57,421 nt of DNA from an uncultured Prevotella sp. (GCA_946405145.1 CAMJGE010000012.1:1-57421); one strand, 5' to 3'; shown: positions 7,826-16,991, counted from the stretch's first letter. The notes: a model not told the origin generated them from the sequence alone. A program made the numbers and translations.

Positions 7826-9976
7826 ATGACCAAAGTTACCATCATTAAAAACTATCGCAACAACATAACACTCAGGCAGTTGGACTTGTCTGAGATAGTT
7901 CAGGCCATTCAAGGGCAGACCTACGAGGAGCTCTGTGAACAACTGCGGCACGTCTATCCGTTGGTAGAGGTGCGACAGAAGTACGATGCCATGGACGGTC
8001 TGATCGACCTCTATACGAAAGACCTTCCAAAGGTCTGTTTCACCTCACAGATGGAGAACCGCAACAAACAGCGCATCATACGGGCCTACAACGGTCTGGT
8101 GCTGTTGGAGGTGAACAACCTGGCAGGTTTCGAAGAGGCGGAGGCTGTCAGGAAAGGAGCCAGTCAGATTCCCTATACCCTATTGGCATTCGTGGGTGCC
8201 AGCGGACGGAGCGTTAAGATGGTCTGCCGTGGTGAGCTGTTTAATGGTGGGCTGCCTCAGAGCGATGAAGATATCCCCCGCTTCCATACGAACCTCTATG
8301 AGAAGGCGCGTGTAGCCTATAACATGCAGCTCGGCGTGACCATCGAGAAGCTGGAGCCGACACTCGACAGGGACTGTTATCTGAGCTTTGATCCCAACCT
8401 CTATTATAACCCCTCGGCTCAGCCGTTCTATACTGACGATTCCGAGGTAGCAAAGGCTGTGCAGCCCGTGACACTCTATGCTGAGAAACAGGAAAAGCTG
8501 ATGCCAGGCGTCGAAAATGTCCACGCCATGAATCTGATATATGAGTATTGCCTCTCGAAGGCATACGACGACACGGTAGGCATCACTGAGGAGGAAGGGC
8601 GTACCCATCTGATTCTCACGCGACTGGCAGGCTATTGTCAGGAGTCGGGACTCGCGATGGCAGTGGCTCAGCGCCTGGCGATGTTCAGTCATTCACTCGG
8701 CAAAGATCGCAATCTGGTGAAGAAGGTGTTTGAGAACGCCTATCGTGAGGAGCATGAGCGGAAATACCGTCAGCGCAAGAGCATCACCAGGCCCTTGAAG
8801 AACATCCCTGCCGAGACACTGCTGATGATGAAGGTGGATATGTTTCTCAACGCTAACTACGAACTGCGCAAGAACGTGATGCGAGGCGTGGCGGAATACC
8901 GTATGCGGACAGGCTACGGCTTCAGCTATCAGGACTTGACAGAGGAAGCGCGCAACTCGATCACGATGCGGGCACTGTCGCAGGGTGTGAAATGCTGGGA
9001 CAAGGATATCAACCGCTACGTGAACTCCGATGACATTGAACTCTACGAGCCGATGACGGACTTTTTGGACCATCTGCCCAAATGGGATGGCAAGGATCGT
9101 GTGGAGCCCTTGGCACGTCGCATCAAGACCGATTATGAGGAGTGGCCCCATCTCTTCCATATCTGGATGCGCTCGATGGTGGCGATGTGGCGAGGTAAGG
9201 GACAGCTCACAGGTAATGCTCTCGTACCTATTCTCATTGGGCGCCAGGGCTGTGGTAAGACTTCGTTCTGCCGTCTCCTGCTACCCAGAGACCAGCGTGA
9301 GTATTACAACGACCGCATCAACTTCAAGAATGAGCACGACCTGAACCTGGGACTGACCTCGTTTGCGCTCATCAACCTCGATGAGTTTGATAAGATCACC
9401 CAGCGGCAGCAGATCGTGCTGAAGTATCTCGTCTCAACCTCCGACCTGAAGTATCGCCCACCCTATGGCAAGGCTTTTTCCAGTCATCGCCGCTATGCCT
9501 CATTCATCGGCACCACCAACGAGAGCACACCTCTGACGGATCCCAGTGGCAGCCGAAGGTTTATCTGTGTCAGCGTGGAGGGCGATATTGACTACGAGAC
9601 CCCCATCGACTATCCGCAGCTCTATGCCCAGTTGGAGTATGAGGTGTCGCGTCAACGGCAGCGTTACCATCTCACCCGTGAGGAGGAACATGCCCTGATG
9701 GAGCATAACCTGCGCTATCAGAAACTGAGTCAGCTCGGCGAACAGCTGCTGTCGCTCTTCGAGAAACCAGCTGGCACACCGGAGACCAACCCAGAGGGCG
9801 GTCAGTGGATGACGTTGAAGGACATCTCTGCCCGACTGAAGAAAGCGTTCAAGGGGGCTTATGCCGAAGACGAGGGTGCCTATATAAAGATAGGTAACTT
9901 CCTCAACCGTCCCGAATACAAATTCCTCAGCGACCGCAAGTCCTATGGTATGGTGTATTGGGTGAAGGAGAGATAA
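7826..9976 (+). CDS. VapE/VirE-type ATPase with BT4734-like N-terminal domain
   Basis: 716-residue protein of the mobile-element helicase/primase-like class. The N-terminal part resembles the BT4734-like (VirE_N) domain, including the GRSVKMVCRG strand (127-136). The central part is a superfamily III-like P-loop ATPase: Walker A GRQGCGKT (472-479), Walker B region ALINLDEF (514-521), and FIGTTNESTPLTDPSGSRRF (560-579) with the asparagine sensor and arginine pair. The C-terminal 110 residues look like the DUF3874 module often attached to this class. Family knowledge: VapE-like proteins act in replication of phage satellites and islands. Partners here are the dyad-symmetric upstream region and the divergent DUF6078 gene; no integrase is adjacent. 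The role in this locus is inferred. Confidence 0.85.
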   Translation: MTKVTIIKNYRNNITLRQLDLSEIVQAIQGQTYEELCEQLRHVYPLVEVRQKYDAMDGLIDLYTKDLPKVCFTSQMENRNKQRIIRAYNGLVLLEVNNLAGFEEAEAVRKGASQIPYTLLAFVGASGRSVKMVCRGELFNGGLPQSDEDIPRFHTNLYEKARVAYNMQLGVTIEKLEPTLDRDCYLSFDPNLYYNPSAQPFYTDDSEVAKAVQPVTLYAEKQEKLMPGVENVHAMNLIYEYCLSKAYDDTVGITEEEGRTHLILTRLAGYCQESGLAMAVAQRLAMFSHSLGKDRNLVKKVFENAYREEHERKYRQRKSITRPLKNIPAETLLMMKVDMFLNANYELRKNVMRGVAEYRMRTGYGFSYQDLTEEARNSITMRALSQGVKCWDKDINRYVNSDDIELYEPMTDFLDHLPKWDGKDRVEPLARRIKTDYEEWPHLFHIWMRSMVAMWRGKGQLTGNALVPILIGRQGCGKTSFCRLLLPRDQREYYNDRINFKNEHDLNLGLTSFALINLDEFDKITQRQQIVLKYLVSTSDLKYRPPYGKAFSSHRRYASFIGTTNESTPLTDPSGSRRFICVSVEGDIDYETPIDYPQLYAQLEYEVSRQRQRYHLTREEEHALMEHNLRYQKLSQLGEQLLSLFEKPAGTPETNPEGGQWMTLKDISARLKKAFKGAYAEDEGAYIKIGNFLNRPEYKFLSDRKSYGMVYWVKER

Positions 9977-9984
9977 AGGATTTG

Positions 9985-10176
9985 CTAAAAATACTCTTTT
10001 ACCGCAAACTCAAACTGGTCTATGAATATCTGTTTGAAGGCATACAGGCTATTTTGCTCGTAGAAGATAAGCATTGCCTTCTTATAGTCAATAGAATCTA
10101 CAGAACGGAAACTCAACGGGCAGTAGCCATTGGCTATCAATATAGCATTACTGGTGATACTTGATATATCCATCAC
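9985..10176 (-). pseudogene. Fragment resembling the C-terminus of a Fic-family protein
   Basis: An open stretch of 63 codons reads NAILIANGYCPLSFRSVDSI, then DYKKAMLIFYEQNSLYAFKQ and a final FAVKEYF. This pattern recalls the last ~60 residues of Bacteroidota Fic (AMPylator) proteins, but the HPFxxGN active site and everything before it are missing. A stop lies directly upstream of the first GTG/ATG. A promoter-like TAAATTTG and paired operator-like repeats lie 20-100 bp upstream, as if an internal deletion joined the promoter to the gene end. It converges on the VapE-like gene with an 8-bp gap. A genuine small protein is not excluded. Confidence 0.4.
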
Positions 10177-10195
10177 TCAGATCTTAGAATCGGTG

Positions 10196-10274
10196 CAAAT
10201 TTAGCGATTTTTCTCCAATTATCGGCTCATTTCTTACTTAAAAATGCATAAATCACACAACTATTGAGCCGATA
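10196..10274 (-). promoter_or_regulatory. Promoter-like box and paired operator-like repeats upstream of the Fic-like fragment
   Basis: Minus-strand -7 box TAAATTTG (10196-10203). Further upstream, TATCGGCTCA (10220-10229) and its inverse TGAGCCGATA (10265-10274) form a 10-bp inverted repeat 35 bp apart. No clear -33 box. Confidence 0.4.
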
Positions 10275-10290
10275 CTATTTTATTTGAGCG

Positions 10291-10398
10291 AAAAAAGGTG
10301 CCGGGTCTCACGACTCGGCACCTCCAACTCATGGAAATAAAATGTGTCATAATAATCCCCTGCCACCACAAAATGGCAGGGGATTTACACGTTTTATA
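10291..10398 (-). repeat. Two-hairpin 3' element, copy 2
   Basis: Same element as at 5069-5176, in reverse orientation so that it follows susD copy 2. Both hairpins are conserved (ATCCCCTGCCA.. and AGGTGCCG..), the second with the same A.C mismatch in the stem as copy 1 and a terminal T run (read on the minus strand). The linker between the hairpins differs from copy 1. Probable terminator. Confidence 0.85.
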
Positions 10399-10408
10399 CT
10401 TTACTGTA

Positions 10409-12352
10409 TTAATATCCTGGATTCTGCTTAATCAGGGTATTCTTCATGATCTCATCAGCTGGGATAGGCATATCCATCTTGCTTTCCTGGAAATCGAAGG
10501 TACGCTTTGACCAAGGATAGTTGGCATAATCAGAACCACCGTCATCCTTCGGATAGTTGTAGTCGATGTGATCCTTCATATAACCTGACTTGATCATATC
10601 CGGGCAGAGGCTCCATTCAGAGTTACACTCCTTACGACGCTCCTCGTTCACAGCCACCTTCCAAGCCTCAGAGGTATGAGTGTAACCTACACGGTTTGGT
10701 GTAGCCTGCAGCAGTGTGTAGTACTCCTTAGCAGAAGGAACAGTAACAGTGGCGGTCAGCACACCAACAGGATAGGTGTCCATGTGTGGCTTAGCGTGTG
10801 GGTGTTCTTCATTACCCTGCCAAGGATTAGCATTATAGACATTGTTGAAGTGAGCATAATACTTGCTGTAGTCCTGACCGACAGTCAGGTTACCCCAGGC
10901 GCGATTGCGGAGGATATCCAGCTGTTTCCAGCCCTCTTCATCCTGACCAGTGCGGAAGCAGCACTCTGCATAGTCGAGCAGCACGTTGGCATAACGCTTG
11001 CCGTAGATGATGGTCGGTGACCACATCTGTGTACCCCAAGAGTTTCCGTCAGCGTATGCATTACGCCAGATCTTAGTGGTCCAGATAGCAGGAGCATACT
11101 CACCATTACCAAGGAAATGGAACTGTTCTGTCTTTGTACCAACCACTATACCCTCATCATTTTTGTAAGCATGTAAAACCCTACCATAATTCACGTTATC
11201 TGGCTTAACGTCATATTTCATGCCGACAGAGTCCTTCAGATAAGGATGGAATCCATAAACGACTTTTGACGGTTCAATACCATACTTGGCCATCTGATCA
11301 GCAGGAACGTGTCCAGTTGCGCAAGAAGCGTCACGGCGGGTATCACCGGGCTCATAGCAGTCATACCATTCCCAAGAGAGGAACTGCGAACCCCATCCAC
11401 CGTTCTCAGGACAAGCGGTGAACCACTTGAACATGTTAGGATTAGCACCCCAAGTAATGGTACGGTCGCCACCCCAACTGCTCCATTCATTACCCTCGTC
11501 TGAGCACATCGCCCAGACACACTCCTTGTTCCAGAAACCGGCTGGATCCCAGTTGGTTGCGAAGTTGGTAGAAAGCTCATAGGTACCGCTGTCGATGATG
11601 CTCTTCAGCTCAGCCTTAGCCTTGGCATAGCAGTCAGCAGCCTTATCGGGGCAACGGTAAGCCTTCCACATATAGGCATCAGCCAGGTAAGCCTTTGCCA
11701 TACCCTTGGTACAACGGCCATATTCATTATTGTACGGTGTCCAATCCAGGAGCTCAGAAGCCTTCTGGAAGTCCTCAATGATAAAGTCCCACATCTCCTC
11801 GTAGGTCTCAGCAGCAGCCTTGTTGGGGGTGTTATTGAAGTCCTCACCGGTGTTCAGCATGGGTACACGTCCGAAGGTGGTAGCCAACCATGAGTAAAAA
11901 TAGCCACGGAGGGCACGAGCCTCACCTTCGCAATACTTCTTAGCAGCAGCACTAACATCCGTTGCTTCCTCCAGACCAGCCAAATAGAGGTTGGCACGGC
12001 TGATGGCAGTATAGCAGTGTGCCCAGCCTTGACCGAGCTCACCGACGTTGGCGTCCCAGGTCTGGTCGAGGAACTTCGTGTCCCAACCCGTACACTGGGT
12101 ATCCATGGTCGGGTGGCTGCCGGTAAACAGATTGGGTTTGTAGCCCCAGCTGTCATCCTGCTGGCTGATGTTGTTGTAGGCGTAGATACCGTTCAAGCCG
12201 AGACGAGCATTCGCATCATTATTGAACTCTGCTTCAATGGATACAATGTCATACTGTGTTACGTCCAGGAACTTATCATTGTTGCAGGATGTCAGGCCCA
12301 AGCCCATCATACCGCAAAGCGCAGCTCCGAAAATAGAATATCTTGTCTTCAT
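10409..12352 (-). CDS. SusD/RagB-family nutrient-binding lipoprotein, copy 2
   Basis: 647-residue surface lipoprotein, partner of susC copy 2. Signal peptide MKTRYSIFGAALCGMMGLGL ends in lipobox LTSC (Cys23). The mature protein is nearly the same as copy 1 over most of its length (GSHPTMDTQCTGWD, NEYGRCTKGMAKAYLADAYM), with a longer loop around DVKPDNVNYGRVLHAYKNDE that copy 1 lacks. The leader and first residues (TSCNNDKFL, VTQY) match copy 3 better than copy 1, so the gene looks mosaic. It is separated from susC copy 2 by 50 bp of tandem-repeat sequence and is followed by the two-hairpin element. Confidence 0.95.
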   Translation of the reverse strand: MKTRYSIFGAALCGMMGLGLTSCNNDKFLDVTQYDIVSIEAEFNNDANARLGLNGIYAYNNISQQDDSWGYKPNLFTGSHPTMDTQCTGWDTKFLDQTWDANVGELGQGWAHCYTAISRANLYLAGLEEATDVSAAAKKYCEGEARALRGYFYSWLATTFGRVPMLNTGEDFNNTPNKAAAETYEEMWDFIIEDFQKASELLDWTPYNNEYGRCTKGMAKAYLADAYMWKAYRCPDKAADCYAKAKAELKSIIDSGTYELSTNFATNWDPAGFWNKECVWAMCSDEGNEWSSWGGDRTITWGANPNMFKWFTACPENGGWGSQFLSWEWYDCYEPGDTRRDASCATGHVPADQMAKYGIEPSKVVYGFHPYLKDSVGMKYDVKPDNVNYGRVLHAYKNDEGIVVGTKTEQFHFLGNGEYAPAIWTTKIWRNAYADGNSWGTQMWSPTIIYGKRYANVLLDYAECCFRTGQDEEGWKQLDILRNRAWGNLTVGQDYSKYYAHFNNVYNANPWQGNEEHPHAKPHMDTYPVGVLTATVTVPSAKEYYTLLQATPNRVGYTHTSEAWKVAVNEERRKECNSEWSLCPDMIKSGYMKDHIDYNYPKDDGGSDYANYPWSKRTFDFQESKMDMPIPADEIMKNTLIKQNPGY

Positions 12353-12402
12353 ATTTTAATCTTTATTTTAATCTTAACTTCTTAACTACTTAACTACTAA
12401 GT
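12353..12402 (-). repeat. Short tandem repeat filling the susC2-susD2 gap
   Basis: On the coding (minus) strand the 50-bp gap is built of iterated AGTTAAG-like units followed by ATTAAAATAAAGATTAAAAT directly before the susD ATG. A-rich leaders of this kind replace Shine-Dalgarno sites in Bacteroidota. Confidence 0.6.
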
Positions 12403-15400
12403 TTAGAATGTTACATTCACACCAAACTGGAAGGTACGAGGTGTAGCATAACGACCGGTATCAAGACCACTGTAGATCACGCTACCCTGACCAACTTCAG
12501 GATCGCCGTATTTGGTGTATCCAGAGATGGTGGCGAGGTTCTGAATGGCGAAGTAAACGCGGGCATTCTGCAGCAGCACCTTCTTGACGAGGTCACGCGG
12601 CAGCGTGTAACCAATCTGGAGGTTGCTGATCTTGAAGAAGTCACCGTTCTCAATCCATGCGTCGCTGACGCGGCTATTGTGGTTATTGTCAAGTGTTGAC
12701 AGACGAGCCAGAGAAGCACCAGTGTTAGTCGGGCTCCACATATTGTTATAGCTCTCTTCCAACAGGGCTGGTGTCCAAGAGTCATCAGAGCGGTAGATGT
12801 TACTGAGACGCATCTTAGAGTAAGAGAGGATCTTCATACCGAAGACACCGTAGGTATAGATGCTGAAGTCCCAGTTCTTATAGGTAGCGCTGACATTCAG
12901 ACCATAGTTGAATGAAGGCAGGCCGTTGCCGAGAATCTGGCGGTCACCGTCATCAATTACCTTGTTTCCGTCAACATCCTCAAAGAGGAAGTCACCCATC
13001 TGGGCATCCTGACCCTGAGCCTTGGCCTGAGCCAGCATAGCCTCGTCTTTAATCACACCGACAACTTTCCAACCATAGTAAGAACCTACAGCCTCACCCT
13101 CACGGCAGATAGAGTGGTTGTTCCAGTAGAAACCTGTACCATTCACAGCCTGAACGTTTGAACCGTCGATAGCATCAGCTGAATAGGTGCTGTTACCACC
13201 GCTGGCGGTAGAGGTATAGTCAACACCCATCTTCTTGATCTCGTTCTTCAGTGTAGAACCGTTGAGGGCAATATTGATAGTCCAGTCCTTGTTCAGCTGC
13301 TTGTTATAGTTAACAGAGAACTCGAAACCGTAGTTGTTGATCTGACCGAAGTTGGTGTAGATAGAGGTATTACCAGCTGACGGACGGATCTGACGCTCTA
13401 ACAGCAGGTCCTTGGTCTTACGGGTGAAGTAGTCCAAAGTGATGGTCAGCTCGTTGTTGAGGAAACCGAGGTCCAAACCGAAGTTCAACTGCTCGTTGGT
13501 CTCCCACTTCAGATTGGTATCAACCAGTGGTGCATACAGACCCTGTACACGGTGGAATGAACCGGTAGAACCACCACCCATACCGAAATCATAGAACTGG
13601 TGCTTGGTATTGGCTGCAGTCAGTGCGTAAGTAGAACGACCAGCGATACCACCGGCGTTACCAGTCTGACCCCAACCCACACGGAGCTTCAGGTTGTCGA
13701 TCCACTTCACATCCTTCATGAACTTTTCCTCAGAGATACGCCATGCACCGGCTACTGATGGGAAGGTACCCCAACGGTTGCTTGAAGAGAAGTTTGAAGA
13801 ACCGTCACGACGTACGGTACCTGTGATGATATAACGGTCAAAGAGGCTGTAAACCAGACGAGCATAGTAAGAAATGGTCTTTACCTCAGCATTGAAACCA
13901 CCACTGCTGGGGTTGATTGTCTCAGCCAGAGAGATCTGACGGTTGTCGGGAGACAGGAAGGTGTGACCACTACCGCTTACCCATGAGCCCTCATACTGGC
14001 TGACAGAGTTACCGACCATGGCTGTCAGGTTGTGGAAGTCAGTATTCCAATTGTAGGTTAGGTAAGTCTCGATGCTCTTAGAGAGACCCTTACTCTGACC
14101 AAGACCGAAGTTGTAGTACTCCTTGTCACGACCTTCGTAGTTAACCTGTGTCATCTTACCACCAATCATGTTGTAACGCTTGTACATTCCTGAGAACTCG
14201 TCGTTATCAGAGTTGGTCTGAGTCCAAGAAGCGATTGAGTGAAGGTTCAGCTTGTGCTCCTTCAGGTTGAGGAATGTGATGTCGATGTAGGGATTCACAG
14301 AAACGCGTGAGTTGCGAGTCTCACGGCCGATTTCCATCTGTGTAGCGTAGGGGTTCTGTGCGCCTGCGGTCATACCTTCCCAACCGTCAGGTGTAGGAGC
14401 CTTACTACCACCAAAGGTGCCGTCAGGGTTCACAACATTCACCTTTACCTGCTCACCTGTTGTGTCATCGATGTAGTCAAGGGTAGAAGCCATCTGGGCG
14501 ATATCACGCTGTGAAGACAGGTTACCATTGTTGCCAAGACCGATGTTGTTACCTAGAATAGTAGAATAGGTATAGTTGATGTCACCACCGAACTCAACGT
14601 AGTCGTTGACCTTTGACTTAACACCAGCGCGTGCGGTCAGACGGTTGTACTTGGTGTTCACGATGATACCCTTGTTGTCAAGATAGCCCAGAGAGAAGTT
14701 GTACTGGGTCTTCTCATTACCACCGCTGGCAGAGATACCATACTGCTGTTTCAGACCTGTGCGATACATCTGGTCCTGCCAGTCAATATAGTTGCGCTTG
14801 CCGTCGTATGCTTCATTATAAATCTGGTTGCTGATGAAAGTACCATCGTTAGCATACGACTCGCGGATACTGCGGGCATAGGCATCACCCTGAAGGGTCT
14901 TAATCTTATAAGGCAGGGTCTGGATACCGATATCGGCAGTGATGTTGACGTTCATCTTACCCTTCTGACCGTGCTTGGTGGTGATCATGATCACACCGTT
15001 GGCACCTGCAGAACCGTAGATGGCAGTTGCAGAAGCATCCTTCAACACCTCGATGCTCTCGATGTCGGACGGGTTCACGAAGTCGGCATCAGTACCGACC
15101 TGTACACCGTCAACTACATACAGAGGGTTAGCATCACCATTGATGGTACCGATACCACGGATACGGATGGCTGATTTCGTACCAGGCGCACCGTCCTGAT
15201 TGGTTACCATCACACCAGCGGCAGCACCCTGCAGGGCCTGAGCGACGTTCACAGGAACTTTGCGCTCCATCTGCTCCTTGTTGATAGTAGCAACAGATCC
15301 AGAAATATCACTCTTCTTCATGGTACCATAACCGATAACCACAACGTCGTTCAGCATCTGAGCGTCTTCCTTCAGAACGACTGTAATGTCACTTTTACCA

Positions 15401-15669
15401 GCTACCTTTACTTTCTGTGTAAGGTAACCGACATAAGAAATCTCGAGAGTGGCGTTAGATGCAGCCTGGACAGAGAACTTACCGTCGAAGTCGGTAATAG
15501 AACCCTGCTGGGTTCCACTTACTTTCACAGTCGCACCGATAACCGGTTCGCCTGCTTCATCATTCACTGTTCCCTTTACAACGTTCTGAGCCAGTGCTCC
15601 CATAGGGAACAAACAGAGCAGGAACAGAGTTACTAATGGCTTTTGCAGCGATTTAAGAATTCGATTCAT
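12403..15669 (-). CDS. SusC-family TonB-dependent transporter, copy 2
   Basis: 1088 residues. Signal peptide (MNRILKSLQKPLVTLFLLCL, cleavage after GALA), carboxypeptidase-regulatory-like domain (VVKGTVNDEAGEPVIGATVK), TonB-dependent plug (LYVVDGVQV; ATAIYGSAGANGVIMITTK) and 22-stranded-type barrel ending NVTF. The first ~115 residues (AGKSD.TVVLKEDAQMLND) follow copy 3, whereas the plug and barrel follow copy 1. Its first 50 codons and 36 bp of leader lie in the inverted repeat shared with copy 3. The minus-strand sequence from 15929 to 15706 contains no TAnnTTTG box, so this gene seems to lack a promoter in the orientation given. susD copy 2 follows. Confidence 0.95.
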   Translation of the reverse strand: MNRILKSLQKPLVTLFLLCLFPMGALAQNVVKGTVNDEAGEPVIGATVKVSGTQQGSITDFDGKFSVQAASNATLEISYVGYLTQKVKVAGKSDITVVLKEDAQMLNDVVVIGYGTMKKSDISGSVATINKEQMERKVPVNVAQALQGAAAGVMVTNQDGAPGTKSAIRIRGIGTINGDANPLYVVDGVQVGTDADFVNPSDIESIEVLKDASATAIYGSAGANGVIMITTKHGQKGKMNVNITADIGIQTLPYKIKTLQGDAYARSIRESYANDGTFISNQIYNEAYDGKRNYIDWQDQMYRTGLKQQYGISASGGNEKTQYNFSLGYLDNKGIIVNTKYNRLTARAGVKSKVNDYVEFGGDINYTYSTILGNNIGLGNNGNLSSQRDIAQMASTLDYIDDTTGEQVKVNVVNPDGTFGGSKAPTPDGWEGMTAGAQNPYATQMEIGRETRNSRVSVNPYIDITFLNLKEHKLNLHSIASWTQTNSDNDEFSGMYKRYNMIGGKMTQVNYEGRDKEYYNFGLGQSKGLSKSIETYLTYNWNTDFHNLTAMVGNSVSQYEGSWVSGSGHTFLSPDNRQISLAETINPSSGGFNAEVKTISYYARLVYSLFDRYIITGTVRRDGSSNFSSSNRWGTFPSVAGAWRISEEKFMKDVKWIDNLKLRVGWGQTGNAGGIAGRSTYALTAANTKHQFYDFGMGGGSTGSFHRVQGLYAPLVDTNLKWETNEQLNFGLDLGFLNNELTITLDYFTRKTKDLLLERQIRPSAGNTSIYTNFGQINNYGFEFSVNYNKQLNKDWTINIALNGSTLKNEIKKMGVDYTSTASGGNSTYSADAIDGSNVQAVNGTGFYWNNHSICREGEAVGSYYGWKVVGVIKDEAMLAQAKAQGQDAQMGDFLFEDVDGNKVIDDGDRQILGNGLPSFNYGLNVSATYKNWDFSIYTYGVFGMKILSYSKMRLSNIYRSDDSWTPALLEESYNNMWSPTNTGASLARLSTLDNNHNSRVSDAWIENGDFFKISNLQIGYTLPRDLVKKVLLQNARVYFAIQNLATISGYTKYGDPEVGQGSVIYSGLDTGRYATPRTFQFGVNVTF

Positions 15670-15705
15670 ACTTTAATGAGGTTTAATTGTTCATACTTAA
15701 GTATT
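15520..15705 (-). repeat. Left arm of 186-bp inverted repeat flanking the recombinase segment
   Basis: Reads inversely to 17186-17371 with 3 mismatches in 186 bp. It covers 36 bp of leader, including the palindrome ATACTTAAGTAT, and the first 50 codons of susC copy 2. Similarity falls sharply outside the leader end and gradually inside the gene. Confidence 0.85.
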
Positions 15706-15890
15706 AACTATGCCACCCCCTATTTTGGACTTTGTGAATCAGGTTCCAAAATGTAAAATGTATTGCTCTTATAACCCGAAAAGCATCGGTAACTTATGTT
15801 CCCTTCAATTAAGAATACAGTTGTTAACGTTTTACTTTTAAAGCTTACAATACAAAAATGTCTTTGCCTATAATTATTTTCTCAAAATCG

Positions 15891-15921
15891 TTTGAAATAT
15901 AAATATTCTTTGTTAGTTTTG
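15891..15921 (+). promoter_or_regulatory. Promoter of the tyrosine recombinase (near-leaderless)
   Basis: -33 TTTG (15891-15894), exact 19-bp spacer, -7 TAGTTTTG (15914-15921). The ATG at 15930 is 8 bp beyond the box, so the mRNA would start at or next to the start codon. Confidence 0.7.
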
Positions 15922-15929
15922 CATCCTAA

Positions 15930-16835
15930 ATGAGCAAAGCCAAGACGATAACATTGCTTGAGGCCTATGATCAGGATCTGGATCGGTTCCGGCATCGCGT
16001 GGGCAAGGATCGGAGTGAACGGTCGCTCCGGGCTATGCTACAGGGTCGAAAGTATGTGGCTGCCTTCCTCGAAGACTGGATGCATATCCATGACATCCAG
16101 CTGGCGCAGCTTATGCCTCAGTTCATCAACGACTTCAGTGTCTATCTCAGTACAGACCGTGGACTCCGAGGTGGTACCGTCTGGTTGGCTTGCCAGTTGC
16201 TCAAAGGGGTGGTCACCAGGGCGCATGTCCGTGGGCTGTTGAAGTGGAATCCCTTTGCCCAGTTTCATATTGCCAAGAACATCCGGCCAAGAGAATATCT
16301 GACGGAAGAAGAGATTGTTCAGTTGATGACGCATGATTTCAAAAAGCCTGCCCTCAGTTTCGCGCGTGACATTTTTATATTTGCAGCTTTCACCGGTTTG
16401 GCTTTTATTGACATGAAAGAGCTCAAGACGACCGACATCGTCTTTGCCAATGGAGGGAAATGGATCATATCTCGCAGACATAAAACCCAAATACCTTTCC
16501 AGGTAAAGCTGCTGACTATCCCTCAGGAAATTATCAGGCGCTACCATCAAGAAGGGGAGATGATCTTTCCACCTATGGAATATCGCACAATGGCCAAGCG
16601 CATCCACCGCATCATGGATGAGTGTGGATTCCACAAACATATCACCCTGCATTGCGCCCGACATAGTTTTGCGGTACTGGCTCTTAACAACGGGGTGCCC
16701 ATCGAAAGTGTCAGTCGTATTCTTGGTCATACGAACATCACAACCACACAGATCTATGCCAAAATCACGATGCAGAAACTCGATAACGACCTCACGGCAT
16801 TTGAGAAGTCGTTACACCTTATTAATAATATATAA
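15930..16835 (+). CDS. Tyrosine-type site-specific recombinase (putative susC invertase)
   Basis: 301-residue tyrosine recombinase of the Bacteroidota type. It has an N-terminal SAM-like core-binding domain (about 1-110) and a catalytic domain with Lys185 (RRHKTQIPF), HCARH (241-245; His241, Arg244), GHTNI (His267) and nucleophile Tyr276 (QIYAKI). The position usually held by catalytic Arg I is Ala158 in FTGLAFIDMKEL; IntDOT-type Bacteroides enzymes also lack this arginine, so activity is not excluded. It sits between divergent susC copies 2 and 3, inside a segment bounded by the 186-bp inverted repeat. That is the layout of recombinases which invert susC promoters and 5' ends in Bacteroides. 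No phage or transfer genes adjoin, which argues against an element integrase. Confidence 0.9.
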   Translation: MSKAKTITLLEAYDQDLDRFRHRVGKDRSERSLRAMLQGRKYVAAFLEDWMHIHDIQLAQLMPQFINDFSVYLSTDRGLRGGTVWLACQLLKGVVTRAHVRGLLKWNPFAQFHIAKNIRPREYLTEEEIVQLMTHDFKKPALSFARDIFIFAAFTGLAFIDMKELKTTDIVFANGGKWIISRRHKTQIPFQVKLLTIPQEIIRRYHQEGEMIFPPMEYRTMAKRIHRIMDECGFHKHITLHCARHSFAVLALNNGVPIESVSRILGHTNITTTQIYAKITMQKLDNDLTAFEKSLHLINNI

Positions 16836-16959
16836 GAGTTTTTTAGTAAATAAATGTTGTAAAGATTACACTTAACGGGACTTTTTTTGTGTTTTTTTGC
16901 TGATTTCTTGTAAAATGACACTTTTTTGTGAAGAAAGTGAAAGATTTATCAAAAAAAAT

Positions 16960-16991
16960 TTTGTTGTTTTAAAAAAAATAGCTTATCTTTG
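16960..16991 (+). promoter_or_regulatory. Promoter of susC copy 3 (probable invertible promoter)
   Basis: -33 TTTG (16960-16963), 20-bp spacer, -7 TATCTTTG (16984-16991). Predicted start near 16997 and a leader of about 225 nt. It lies inside the segment bounded by the inverted repeat, so inversion would aim it at susC copy 2. The rest of 16836-16959 is AT-rich and shows no gene. Confidence 0.75.

Noticed and set aside
15930..16835. Recombinase as integrase of the hipBST/VapE islet
   Set aside because: It is outside the islet, between divergent susC genes within the shared inverted repeat; no att-like direct repeats around the islet were recognised by eye.
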